In this document: piece by piece, positions 34,487 to 45,973 of the stretch
Position numbering within the stretch: the first letter of the stretch is position 1
Layout of the letters: each line of letters begins with the position of its first letter
DNA from: Symsagittifera roscoffensis
Taxonomy: Eukaryota > Xenacoelomorpha > Acoela > Convolutidae
Assembly (NCBI RefSeq): GCF_963678635.1
Contig: NC_087070.1
Span: forward strand, 10,884,539 to 10,948,538
Length of the DNA stretch: 64,000 nucleotides
Direction: 5' to 3'
Position numbers and translations under genes: made by a program
The notes under the pieces: model-generated
Seen by the model: the letters and a program-made list of their open reading frames with translations, nothing else
What the model was told of the DNA's origin: nothing
The model's database searches: none

Positions 34487-35432
34487 CGGACAGGGAGGGA
34501 GCCGTCAAAGCGAAGAACCCATGCAACAAGATGCAATTCAAGCTGGTGGGGAAGACGACAGGGCATCGACAAGAGGAGCATCCAGCCTGGATTTCAATAT
34601 CTTCAGTGATCTTGAGAACAACGCAGATACGTTGGAGACGACTGAGCCAGCGGATGAAGGCATCTCGACACTGGAGCCTCTGTCAGCCTTTATGGAAATG
34701 AAACGGAATTTGCCGGAGAGCAGCTCTCCTGGCAATTCAAGGAATAACGAACAAAGAATCCTCATGGAATCACCTAGAAGGAGAAGAATAGAGGGCTCAG
34801 CCAGAGTACCTTTCTTGGGAACGCTGCCCGAAGAAGAATGGGAAGTACATCATCGAGACCACGAGAGTAGGACGGGGTGCAAATTGGACAGAGTGGCGTT
34901 CATGGAAGAAGTCTGGACAGTGGTTCAGAGCTATGGGACCCTGTGGTTCAGAGCTATGGGAGCTATGGAGAGCTATGGGAATAGGACGGGATGCAAATTG
35001 GACAGAGTGGCGTTCATGGAAGAAGTCTGGACAGTGGTTCAGAGCTATGGGACCCTGTGGTTCAGAGCTATGGGAGCTATGGAGAGCTATGGGAATAGGA
35101 CGGGATGCAAATTGGACAGAGTGGCGTTCATCAGAGCTATTCAGTTGATGAGGGAAGTCCTTGACAAGCTTGATGAATGTGAAGGGAGACTGAGTGAGTT
35201 GTTGATCGACTCGGCCACAGATGAAAGTGAAGCGAATTCTCCCATCAAGATCACACCGCAGGACGATAAAGGAGAGGTGGTGTATCTGTCAAGAACCAGG
35301 AGAGGGACGATGCGATCAAAATTTGTGATTGATAAGATCAATGCGATGAAAATGAAGTTAGGCAGCAGAGTGATACCGAGGAGAGTCAGAAAAGAAGAAG
35401 GCGGATTCGGAGATATCGATGAAAGCTGTTAA
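34428..35432 (+). CDS. Acidic accessory frame with 38-residue repeats, unknown
   Basis: This is a 334-codon frame from ATG. It overlaps the end of the previous frame by 59 bases and the start of the next by 14 bases. The first 140 residues are polar and acidic (low complexity). Residues about 148-236 consist of two full copies and one partial copy of a 38-residue unit beginning RTGCKLDRVAF. The rest is charged, with an SRTRRGTMRSKF basic patch. No family is recognised. The overlaps could be genuine short overlaps or marks of one-base shifts that split one longer protein. Confidence 0.5.
   Translation: MISKDPRAQRRICQKSEGDDGQGGSRQSEEPMQQDAIQAGGEDDRASTRGASSLDFNIFSDLENNADTLETTEPADEGISTLEPLSAFMEMKRNLPESSSPGNSRNNEQRILMESPRRRRIEGSARVPFLGTLPEEEWEVHHRDHESRTGCKLDRVAFMEEVWTVVQSYGTLWFRAMGAMESYGNRTGCKLDRVAFMEEVWTVVQSYGTLWFRAMGAMESYGNRTGCKLDRVAFIRAIQLMREVLDKLDECEGRLSELLIDSATDESEANSPIKITPQDDKGEVVYLSRTRRGTMRSKFVIDKINAMKMKLGSRVIPRRVRKEEGGFGDIDESC
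34869..35133 (+). repeat. 114-bp in-frame tandem repeat
   Basis: AGGACGGG(A/G)TGCAAATTGG starts at 34869, 34983 and 35097, an exact period of 114 bases (38 codons), with the third copy partial. Within the unit, CAGAGCTATGGGA-type words recur at shorter spacing. Being a multiple of three, it expands the protein without breaking the frame. Confidence 0.93.
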
Positions 35433-38400
35433 CTCAGCGAAAAGGAAACGAGTCGAAGAGGTCATGGATTTTGGACAAGGTGATTATCAATTGCCTGGCA
35501 CAGACAAAATGTTGACTGATATAGCGATGGTGCCACCCATTCTAATGGCGGGAATAAAGTCAACAGGTTATAAATCCAAAAGGAGTGACCGCACTCTGAC
35601 TGGAGAAAACTTGGAAATGGAAATACTCAGCCAATGTGGAGAGAGCAAAATGAAAGACTTTAAGCCATCTCCCATAAATCATGGAAAAGGAAATGTCGCA
35701 GGACAACTAGTACCAGTGGAGTATAACCGATTGACGGTATCGGAGGCTGTGTCGATAGATGAACCGGCCGGTGGATACATGGAAATGTTGGAGTACCGAA
35801 ACTCGGCTAGAGGGTATGTGATGGCTCTGGAAGACAAGAGTGCCATGGAGGGTTATCTGGAGACAATGTTGCAAGGCACCACCCTCAAGCAGAAGGCGTA
35901 CGGGACTTTAGCATCGTCTGAGATACAGGCAGAAACGATGGAGCAGTTGGTGAGCCTTCCATGGAAAGCAGTGGTATTAAGGTACTTCGAAGAAGAAATG
36001 ATGACTACACCAAGAATACACGCTCTCGTGGTAGTACCTTACGTAAGAACAGAGTTACAACTGAGGTTTGCATGGTGCATGATGGGACTAACTCGCGAAG
36101 AGTATAATTCAGAAGAAAGGAAGAGGTCAAAAGAAGAGAAGGTTTTCCTCATGACGAACCTGAGGGATCTGATAGTCCAAGAGGGAGCAGCAGTAGCGTG
36201 TGCGAAGCGGAGAGACGCTCTCTGTTTGATTCGTTTCATGATAGAGCAGATTTCAGTATCTGCATTGAACACTTGTGTTAAGATGCTGAGGGAAGGCGAT
36301 GAGCGAGCGAAAGCCTTACTCTTGCTAGCACTGCTGGATATGCAGCAAAGCAAACCGATGAAGGTGAACATGAATGAACCCGAGGAGTTAGAGCCCATGA
36401 GAAAGATAGATGAAATCAGGAGGTTTTCAAACAATGAGCTGAGACTCACTAAAGAATCTATGGGGGCACTGCCGAAATCCAGTGAATACTGTTGACCGAT
36501 CAAGAAGAAATCGTATAGCTACGTATCCGGAATCATAGGGATAGCGTACAACCCTTTCCTGAGTGAAGACATACGCGATTGCTTCTTCGATTACGAGCAG
36601 GCAGTGTTACTAAGATTCTGGACGTCCAGAATTGTAACGATTAAGAGCGTTAATAATCCACAGGCCAAATTGGGACTGGTCTTGGAAGAAGAGGTGACTG
36701 CACCTTCCGTACTAAAATCCTACAAAAGAGTGGAGTTTGGGTTGGGATTCTCAGATGAATTAGTGAGAACGAGCTTGATGGCAGTGGGGGAATTGATGAG
36801 GCCATCATGGTATCCTAGTCCCAACGCTGACTCGATTTTACGGGCGACACAAGACGTGCAGAGGGAACTGAATGCAGACTGTAACCTGCGTGACCTGAAC
36901 ATCATATATAATGTGATGATAACGGCCTCTAGGAGCAACGGAGAAGATAAAGTGGAGTTGCCTGGCTGACAACCAGAAGACTGGGTCAAACCTGGTAGCT
37001 GTCTGGCGGAAGTCTGTGGACTGGAGGGTCACGCGTGTGGAGGTCTGGACTGTGTGAAGACCCTAGAGAAACAACACAAGCAGTTGACGGTATTGTTTTG
37101 AAACGTCGTGATGAAAGCAAGAACGGAAACGGAACTGATAGCGGATTGTCATGGAGGAACCGAGGTGAATCTAGTGACTGCACTAGGATTCTACAGCATG
37201 TTTAGTTCTCTAGAGTCACTATTGAATCTAAAACAGAGACATGAGATGGTCACAGCCATCAGTGTAGAAGTGTTCCCAGGAGTTCTGCAAACCGAGCAGA
37301 AATACATAGAAAAATGGAGGGAAGCGATCGAGACGGAAATGAACATCAGACACAGTGCGACTTATTGTAGACCATCAGGAGCACGATATTTGGTGGGTTC
37401 AACATTGGCTCCAATGAGCAAGAGCAGATACCCGGTACTTTTCGTAGCTGTGGATGTAAAGAGTACGAGAACGATCGTGGATCAAGCCTTCTCAGTGCCG
37501 AAGTGTGTGAGACTGGCGAGACTGTCCGAGAAATCTTATGAGTTGCTATGTAAGATGTTCTCAGCAGTTTCAGAGAGAACCAAGGAAGAGTTGGAATCAA
37601 TACTAGGAAAGAAGTTCATGGGATACGTGAGCGGGAACTTCAGTGACTTTGAGAGACAGAAACAGAGAGGATCAACTGTCACAGATTACAATACAGTAGA
37701 CGAGAATGATGAAGTCCACCGAGTGATGATGGAAGTGGAACCATTGCTGGAAGCTTCGGGAAAACGTAACTGGAGGAGCATCATGTTGACACATGACGAG
37801 TTTCCTTGCCACTGCTTGCAGCAGACCTGGTGGTATCCCAAGCCTAGTAATCTGATGTTGATCTGGGACTCTGGAGAGCTGCTCTCCATGGGTTTACCAG
37901 ACTCATCACAGCCCATAACAAAAGTGATAGTGGGAGTTATGATGGTAATACGATAGCTGGAAGCTCACGTAAGAGAGAACAATAGACAGGAAGCGCCAAC
38001 GAGAGAACAGTTGCGGAAATTGGATTGTCTAAAAGATTTAGATCTTTTTGAGACAATGTGCAAGATTCTCAACATTCCGATGGAAGTGAAGAAGATATGG
38101 GCAAGAAAACGATTGATGCCATGGTTCAGAGCTAACATGACTGCATGATTGTACGAATATGCTAAAAAGCATATGTCGAAGCACGGCAGAGTGTACAGTG
38201 AATATCAGCTGGACATTGGAGCAGGAGCTTTCAAGCCAGCTCTCGTGACTCATCGGAATGCAGTGACCACCGCTGTGAAAAGAATTTCCAGGACAAGTGA
38301 ACGTAGTGGAATGGAGAAGACAGAGATGTTGAAGGAAGATTTGGAGAGAAATGTGACGTTGTGTCTCCACAACAGCTTCTGCAGGAACAGAGAATCTAAC

Positions 38401-38553
38401 GTTGATCCCCTACCTTGTTGCAAACAGAGGGTAGAAGAGCAGACGTGTTGGAGGACGGCTTCCAACAGCGTCAGGATAGCTAACGACGTGTTGCAGGATA
38501 CAGAAACTGAGAGTGCAGAGTCAGTATCACAGGAGGAGGAAATGGAACATTGA
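35419..38553 (+). pseudogene. Last accessory frame of the giant element (1,044 codons, 5 stops)
   Basis: From ATG 35419 to TGA 38551 everything lies in one frame, interrupted only by TGA 36493, TGA 36967, TGA 37099, TAG 37954 and TGA 38146. No frameshift is needed, so this was one long protein. The duplicated copy at 41.0-42.2 kb has TGG (Trp) where 38146 has TGA, which shows that stop is a recent G-to-A change. The product would be mostly helical and soluble, with basic patches and a Cys/Trp-rich segment near 37800-37830. A Cys-rich region lies near the C terminus (CLHNSFCRN...PLPCCKQ) and an acidic tail follows. I recognise no domain, no signal peptide and no membrane anchor, so an envelope role is not supported. 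Confidence 0.7.
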
Positions 38554-39376
38554 CGAATGGCCGAAAAACGAGATGCGAAAAGAGACGAAATTAGAAGAAT
38601 TTAAAAGTTTTAGAACTTCTCAGCGACGAAAAAAGAAGAAAACAAAGGAGTGAAGAAGAAAAAGTTAAAACTCAGAATTGTTTTTTGTGTGTGAAAAAAC
38701 TCAAGTGAGAAACCAAGCAACCAAGTTGTAATTGAAAACTGAAACATTTAGTTGAGTTTTGAAATTGTTGCATTTATAAATTTGCATTTTGATTTTAGTT
38801 GAGTGGCTTTAGAGACACTTACTTACTATTTATTTAGAAAGGCTTGAGTGAAGGAGTATATTTAAATATTCCAGCCTGCATGATTATTTTTAATCAGCTA
38901 GGAGAACTGATCACTTTGTGGTGACATGAAAGGCTTGGGTAGTCTCTCGAAGAGGGAGATTGTTTCATTGTTCTTTCTAACCACTGAGTTTCTTAGTTTT
39001 AATATTCAGGACAATAACAAGCGAGATTTCCGAAAGGGAAGAAGCATAGTAGGATAATTTTAGCTTGTTGGTTGGCAGGACTGTCCTGCGAACCAACATC
39101 TTTTAAATCTAGGAGAAAAAGTTTTAATCAGGACATTGACATTGGAAGTCGCAAAATATGTTTTTAACTTAGATCATATCCTCAATTTGCAGATTAATGA
39201 AAGAATTTGAAAGCTATAGTGATGTAGTATGATGTCATTTATATTCTGTAATGAGTCGATATGACGTGGATAAAAGTAATTTTGTGCATTTCGTAAATTC
39301 TGTTCGATGACCTTGTACCTATTTGACGAACATTGCAAGATTCAATGAGGACATTGACCGGACTGTCCGGGGAGTA
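38554..39376 (+). other. 3' non-coding region of the giant element
   Basis: About 0.8 kb lies between the last frame and the 3' LTR. It holds a GGACTGTCCTGCGAACC / GGACTGTCCGGGGA pair of related words. No clear polypurine tract is visible; the last bases before the LTR are CCGGGGAGTA. Confidence 0.5.
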
Positions 39377-40689
39377 TGTGACATTCGACCAGAATGGATC
39401 AAATTGCAGATTCAGCAAATTCGAAATTTTAGCAGTGAACCTTCCGAATTGGCGATTTTGAAGGAATAAGAGCGTTATTAGAACGATTGGCCAAACGGTG
39501 AGGGCTAGAATATTCTGGTATTTTAAAATTTTAAAAATTCGAATTATGACGTCATGAGAAATTCGAATTTCTGATTGTACCCTCACAGCACCTCACTATA
39601 GGGTTGAGAAAATCAAGCTCGGTAAATGGGAAAAAAAAACAAAAAATCATAAAAAAGCCATCTCGATAACCAAACAAATTTGAGCAGTCATACTTGGACG
39701 CTAGATTTGCAGCCTTTGAGGGTAGCCTAATAGTACCCCACTATAGGGTTGAGAAGTTCAAGTTTGGTTAGTTATTTTTTATACCTAAGCTTTTTGAAAA
39801 AAGAGAAAATTTTTTTAAAAACGCCATATCTCGAAAACTTTAAGTGTTTGTGCAGTCATATTTGAACGCTAGATTTAGAGCCCTCGATTTTACCCCGATA
39901 GCACGCCACTTTAGGAATGAGAACCGTCAGAAACGGCCATTTTGGCAGAAAAGTCGAAGAAAGACACAACAACGATAGTTGCGACGACGACAACAACGAG
40001 AAAATTGAGAATCAGAATCAGAGAAAAGCAGAAGTAGCAGAGACCGCTCGAAATTACAAATATTGTGTCGCTACAATAATTGCAAGGCAGTTGCTAACAA
40101 CAGTGAGGGGTGGAAACCAGCCTTCCGGGTTACAGAGAAATCAAGCTTAACGTGCTTGATTCAGTGGATTCGAGAATCCGGAGGGGTTTCGGACTGAAAC
40201 TTTCATCATCTTATATGAACTTTTAGCTTCCCTGTCTTGTACTGATTTGAATTTAATTAACATCTGAATTCATTCTACTAAGATGAGAATCTAGGAGTTG
40301 GGGGAAAGGGTTGATCCATCTTCGATGGAGATGATGTTTTATCTACTGAACAAAAACAATAATAAATCAATAAGTAGTAGTAGCCCTGTTTTTAGGAGTG
40401 ACCTCGGGGTCTGGGGATACTGAGACCCAGCCATGAACTCACTATTTCTGCATGTAATTAAGTTACTTTGAGTGTTTTGACCAAAGCCGAAAGCAGTAAC
40501 GTTTTTTGTCGACCCGATGTTAGAAAGACCACCGAAATTACTGGCTTGGTAGAGACAGTTAAAAGCATGTAAAGCTCTGTTTAGACGTTAGCCAGTCGTC
40601 TTAAGACTTATTTTTATTTTTCGTCGATATGTATCTTCCTGGCGAATGTTACACAGCGAATGTTATGTATCTTCCTGGCGAATGTTACA
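39377..40689 (+). repeat. 3' LTR
   Basis: It begins TGTGACATTCG and ends CGAATGTTACA, either at 40653 (matching the 5' LTR end) or at 40689 after a local 36-base duplication of GTATCTTCCTGGCGAATGTTACA. It carries a segment (39572-39916) that the 5' LTR lacks. Confidence 0.85.
39592..39916 (+). repeat. Minisatellite inside the 3' LTR
   Basis: Words of the form C(A/C)C(A)CTATAGGGTTGAGAA at about 39597, 39739 and (diverged) 39905 begin units of about 145-165 bases. These also share GCAGTCATA(C/T)TTG(A/G)ACGCTAGATTT. The segment is missing from the 5' LTR and present in the third LTR copy. Confidence 0.7.
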
Positions 40690-41021
40690 AACTTAAAAAC
40701 GTACATGAGACAAATTTAATGTTCTTCCTTTCTATAATTCGACTTAAACATGCTTTGGTTTTAACCAGTTTACTAGTAATAAAACGATAGTATTGGGCTG
40801 AATTACTGTTTTTGCATGAATCGTTTCGGGCAAACAAAACTAGTTGACACAAACCAACTCTTAGTTCAACCCAATGAGTGAAACCTTTTGGTTCAGTTTT
40901 AATAGCAAACTTTTATAAGCATAATGAACGTTCGACGAAAAGAGAGAAAACCAGGAAAGGATATCGACATGAAACTAGAACGAAAAGAAAACTTCATGAT
41001 TAAGGACAAAGAATTTTAGAA

Positions 41022-42242
41022 AAATACATAGAAAAATGGAGGGAAGCGATCGAGACGGAAATGAACATCAGACACAGTGCGACTTATTGTAGACCATCAG
41101 GAGCACGATATTTGGTGGGTTCAACATTGGCTCCAATGAGCAAGAGCAGATACCCGGTACATTTCGTAGCTGTGGACGTAAAGAGTACGAGAACGATCGT
41201 GGATCAAGCCTTCTCAGTGCCGAAGTGTGTGGGACTGGCGAGACTGTCCGAGAAATCTTACGAGTTGCTATGTAAGATGTTCTCAGCAGTTTCAGAGAGA
41301 ACCAAGGAAGAGTTGGAATCAATACTAGGAAAGAAGTTCATGGGATACGTGAGCGGGAACTTCAGTGACTTTGAGAGACAGAAACAGAGAGGATCAACTG
41401 TCACAGATTACAATACAGTAGACGAGAATGATGAAGTCCACCGAGTGATGATGGAAGTGGAACCATTGCTGGAAGCTTCGGGAAAACGTAACTGGAGGAG
41501 CATCATGTTGACACATGACGAGTATCCCAAGCCTAGTAATCTGATGTTGATCTGGGACTCTGGAGAGCTGCTCTCCGTGGGTTTACCAGACTCATCACAG
41601 CCCATAACAATAGTGATAGTGGGAGTTATGATGGTAATACGATAGCTGGAAGCTCACGTAAGAGAGAACAATAGACAGGAAGCGCCAACGAGAGAACAGT
41701 TGCGGAAATTGGATTGTCTAAAAGATTTAGATCTTTTTGAGACAATGTGCAAGATTCTCAACATTCCGATGGAAGTGAAGAAGATATGGGCGAGAAAACG
41801 ATTGATGCCATGGTTCAGAGCTAACATGACTGCATGGTTGTACGAATATGCTAAAAAGCATATGTCGAAGCACGGCAGAGTGTACAGTGAATATCAGCTG
41901 GACATTGGAGCAGGAGCTTTCAAGCGAGCTCTCGTGACTCATCGGAATGCAGTGACCACCGCTGTGAAAAGAATTTCCAGGACAAGTGAACGTAGTGGAA
42001 TGGAGAAGACAGAGATGTTGAAGGAAGATTTGGAGAGAAATGTGACGTTGTGTCTCCACAACAGCTTCTGCAGGAACAGAGAATCTAACGTGGATCCCCT
42101 ACCTTGTTGCAAACAGAGGGTAGAAGAGCAGAAGTGTTGGAGGACGGCTTCCAACAGCGTCAGGATAGCTAACGACGTGTTGCAGGATACAGAAACTGAG
42201 AGTGCAGAGTCAGTATCACAGGAGGAGGAAATGGAACATTGA
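41022..42242 (+). pseudogene. Duplicated 3' part of the last accessory frame
   Basis: It corresponds to codons about 628-1044 of the 35419-38553 frame. It reads open from before 41061 to the shared TAG at 41643, then from there to TGA 42240 without interruption. It lacks 11 codons present in copy 1 (the CHCLQQTWW region). Because it has no start of its own and follows flanking DNA, it is not expected to be expressed. Confidence 0.8.
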
Positions 42243-43064
42243 CGAATGGCCGAAAAACGAGATGCAAAAAGAGACGAAATTAGAAGAATTTAGAAGTTTT
42301 AGAACTTCTCAGCGACGAAAAAATAAGAAAACAAAGGAGTGAGGAAGAAAAAGTTAAAACTCAGAATTGTTTTTTGTGTGTGAAAAAACTCAAGTGAGAA
42401 ACCAAGCAACCAAGTTGTAATTGAAAACTGAAACATTTAGTTGAGTTTTGAAATTGTTGCATGTTTAAATTTGCATTTTGATTTTAGTTGAGTGGCTTTA
42501 GAGACACTTACTTACTATTTATTTAGAAAGGCTTGAGTGAAGGAGTATATTTAAATATTCCAGCCTGCATGATTATTTTTAATCAGCTAGGAGAACTGAT
42601 CACTTTGTGGTGACATGAAAGGCTTGGGTAGTCTCTCGAAGAGGGAGATTGTTTCATTGTTCTTTCTAACCACTGAGTTTCTTAGTTTTAATATTCAGGA
42701 CAATAACAAGCGAGATTTCCGAAAGGGAAGAAGCATAGTAGGATAATTTAGCTTGTTGGTTGGCAGGACTGTCCTGCGAACCAACATCTTTTAAATCTAG
42801 GAGAAAAAGTTTTAATCAGGACATTGACATTGGAAGTCGCAAAATATGTTTTTGACTTAGATCATATCCTCAATTTGCAGATTAATGAAAGAATTTGAAA
42901 GCTATAGTGATGTAGTATAATGCCATTTATATTCTGCAATGAGTCGATATGACGTGGATAAAAGTAATTTTGTGCATTTCGTAAATTCTGTTCGATGACC
43001 TTGTACCTATTTTACGAACATTGCGAGATTCAATGAGGACATTGACCGGACTGTCCGGGGAGTA

Positions 43065-44395
43065 TGTGACATTCGACCAGAATGGATCAAATTGCAGATT
43101 CAGCAAATTCGAAATTTTAGCAGTGAACCTTCCGAATTGGCGATTTTGAAGGAATAAGAGCGTTATTAGAACGATTGGCCAAACGGTGAGGGCTAGAATA
43201 ATCTGGTATTTTAAAATTTTAAAAATTCGAATTATGACGTCATGAGAATTTCGAATTTCTGATTGTACCCTCACAGCACCTCACTATAGGGTTGAGAAAA
43301 TCAAGCTCGGTAAATTTTTTGATATAATTTTTCTGTGAAAAAAAACAAAAAATCATAAAAAAGCCATCTCGATAACCAAACAAATTTGAGCAGTCATACT
43401 TGGACGCTAGATTTGCAGCCTTTGAGGGTAGCCTAATAGTACCCCACTATAGGGTTGAGAAGTTCAAGTTTGGTTATTTATTTTTTATACCTAAGCTTTT
43501 TGAAAAAAGAGAAAAATTTTTTAAAAACGCCATATCTCGAAAACTTTAAGTATTTGTGCAGTCATATTTGAACGCTAGATTTAGAGCCCTCGATTTTACC
43601 CCGATAGCACGCCACTTTAGGAATGAGAACCGTCAGAAACGGCCATTTTCGCAGAAAAGTCGAAGAAAGACACAACAACGATAGTTGCGACGACGACAAC
43701 AACGAGAAAATTGAGAATCAGAATCAGAGAAAAGCAGAAGTAGCAGAGACCGCTCGAAATTACAAATATTGTGTCGCTACAATAATTGCAAGGCAGTTGC
43801 TAACAACAGTGAGGGGTGGAAACCAGCCTTCCGGGTTACAGAGAAATCAAGCTTAACGTGCTTGATTCAGTGGATTCGAGAATCCGGAGGGGTTTCGGAC
43901 TGAAACTTTCATCATCTTATATGAACTTTTAGCTTCCCTGTCTTGTACTGATTTGAATTTAATTAACATCTGAATTCATTCTACTAAGATGAGAATCTAG
44001 GAGTTGGGGGAAAGGGTTGATCCATCTTCGATGGAGATGATGTTTTATCTACTGAACAAAAACAATAATAAATCAATAAGTAGTAGTAGCCCTGTTTTTA
44101 GGAGTGACCTCGGGGTCTGGGGATACTGAGACCCAGCCATGAGCTCACTATTTCTGCATGTAATTAAGTTACTTTGAGTGTTTTGACCGAAGCCGAAAGC
44201 AGTAACGTTTTTTGTCGACCCGATGTTAGAAAGACCACCGAAATTACTGGCTTGGTAGAGACAGTTAAAAGCATGTAAAGCTCTGTTTAGACGTTAGCCA
44301 GTCGTCTTAAGACTTATTTTTATTTTTCGTCGATATGTATCTTCCTGGCGAATGTTACACAGCGAATGTTATGTATCTTCCTGGCGAATGTTACA
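43065..44395 (+). repeat. Third LTR copy (by-product of tandem duplication)
   Basis: It starts TGTGACATTCG and ends in the same doubled CGAATGTTACA structure as the 3' LTR (44359 or 44395). Its flanks on both sides match those of the 3' LTR, so it arose by duplication rather than by a separate insertion. Confidence 0.88.
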
Positions 44396-44723
44396 AACTT
44401 AAAAACGTACATGAGACAAATTTAATGTTCTTCCTTTCTATAATTCGACTTAAACATGCTTTGGTTTTAACCAGTTTACTAGTAATAAAACGATAGTATT
44501 GGGCTGAATTACTGTTTTTGCATGAATCGTTTCGGGCAAACAAAACTAGTTGACACAAACCAACTCTTAGTTCAACCCAATGAGTGAAACCTTTTGGTTC
44601 AGTTTTAATAGCAAACTTTTATAAGCATAATGAACGTTCGACGAAAAGAGAGAAAACCAGGAAAGGATATCGACATGAAACTAGAACGAAAAGAAAACTT
44701 CATGATTAAGGACAAAGAATTTT

Positions 44724-45973
44724 ACTTATTGCGGTAAGAGGGCCCGCTTTAGGGGGAATAAGATGGAATTGTTGTATCGGGTCTCGGTTGTTAAGCTTAG
44801 CTTAACAGGATTCTAAAGAGGGGGTCGTTAAACTTTCGGGGTGGTAAATTACGTAATTAGGTACCCCTTTTCTAGGATTCTGCTTTAATTGAGTAAGACT
44901 CCCTCAGCAAATACCCCCCCTAGGATCCGGGAAACGATACAATACTACTTGAAAGAGCGGCTTTTTGTGTTTGATCGTTAGGTTTTCTTCTATATTGATT
45001 ACAGTTCCCATCCCCATAAATCTTTTTTGGCAGAAATTGGTTCTGATATATCACTTATAAGATATTCCAAGGGAACAAAATTTTCACCTAAAACGGATTT
45101 CGCAAAAATGTGTCAAACAGACAGCATTCTTAGATATCGCTAAAAAAATTTCGAAGAAAAAACCATCCTCTCTTCATTCATTAGTTTCCTGTGTTGATAA
45201 TCAAATTTCGAATTGTCATGTGAAACTTTTTGTTAACTGCGTCGCTTTTTTAGCAATTATTTTGACGTGGCAATATTTATTAAGGCTCTAATCTTGAGAA
45301 AAAAGATGTTCACAAACAATCTTTTTCGTAAAGATAACGAAGTTTGATAATCGACTCGAGGTTCTTCGAAACAGGCCGCTGGACAAATTGCAACCATCTG
45401 AAGCGGGTTCAGATAGAACTTAGGGTTAGCCTAACTTATCTAGAAAATTAGTATTCCGGGTATTGAACTTGGGGAGGAACTTTGTATTAGGTTGTGTAAG
45501 GTGGTTTTCTACCCACGCAAAATCAGGTCCAAAAAAATTCAACGAAATGGGTTGAGTGATATATCATGTTAATCCGATTCATTCGTGATTCAAACGGCAT
45601 TCGGAAGTTTCAGGAAACACTTTCCAGTGTTGAGAAAATTTGATTAGAATATTTTGTTTTTCGTCAAATTTCGAAGGAGAAAAGCAAGCGAAAAGGCTTT
45701 TTTTTTATAAATTTAGTCGCAGATTTGTAGTAAATAAGCCATGAATTCTGTACAGAAGCACTGTTTTTGCATTAAAAAACTTCAAAGTTATGCAAAATTA
45801 TCTCTGCAATTTTTTTTTTGATTTATTAATTGTTTTTTATGACTTTTTTGTAAAAAAAAAACTGTTTTTCAATACCCTTATGATAGTAAGAATATCAAAA
45901 ACTCCTTTAAAATATTTCTTCGTTCAGCTCTTATAGCCTCATCATGCGCAAAATTTGAAAATTAAAAAAATTA
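44724..45973. other. Unassigned flank right of the giant element
   Basis: The first 220 bases are less AT-rich and contain an imperfect inverted pair (CAGGATTCTAAAGAGGGGG near 44808 and CCCCTTTTCTAGGATTCTG near 44865). The rest is AT-rich with no reading frame of note. Confidence 0.4.

Larger units (their letters stand above)
19746..40689 (+). mobile_element. Giant Gypsy-like LTR element with accessory cargo
   Basis: It is bounded by related LTRs (19746-20667 and 39377-40653/40689). The order is LTR, 3-kb leader, Gag, protease, RT, macro-domain segment, about 9.1 kb of further frames, 0.8 kb of 3' non-coding sequence, LTR. The RT is Gypsy-type (YVDD, then LGFANYYREF). RNase H and integrase are absent, apparently lost by a deletion that joins the RT thumb to the macro segment. 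Stops occur in Gag, at the protease active site, in RT and in the last frame, so this copy is dead. At about 21 kb it is far longer than usual Gypsy elements (5-10 kb) even after that loss. No target-site duplication is visible: AACAG precedes the 5' LTR and neither candidate 3' end is followed by it. Confidence 0.85.
37300..41018 (+). repeat. 3.7-kb tandem duplication, copy 1
   Basis: This covers the 3' third of the last accessory frame, the 3' non-coding region, the 3' LTR and about 330 bp of flanking DNA. It is repeated head-to-tail at 41022-44723. The breakpoint joins GAATTTTAG to AAATACATAGAAAAATGG, where the target carries a similar AAATACATAG word. Confidence 0.93.
41022..44723 (+). 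repeat. 3.7-kb tandem duplication, copy 2
   Basis: It is nearly identical to copy 1. Differences include a 33-base deletion near 41522 (in frame), a net 18-base gain near 43320, and point changes such as TGG for TGA at 41835. Beyond 44723 the sequence (CTTATTGCGG) differs from the start of copy 2 and is presumably the original right flank. Confidence 0.93.

Noticed and set aside
35419-38553. An envelope glycoprotein in the last frame
   Set aside because: There is no signal peptide, no transmembrane segment and no fusion-peptide-like stretch; the protein looks soluble and helical.
19741-40694. Target-site duplication of the giant element
   Set aside because: AACAG before the 5' LTR is not found after either candidate 3' LTR end.
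43065-44395. A solo LTR of a second insertion
   Set aside because: Both its flanks are copies of the flanks of the 39377 LTR, so it came from the 3.7-kb tandem duplication.
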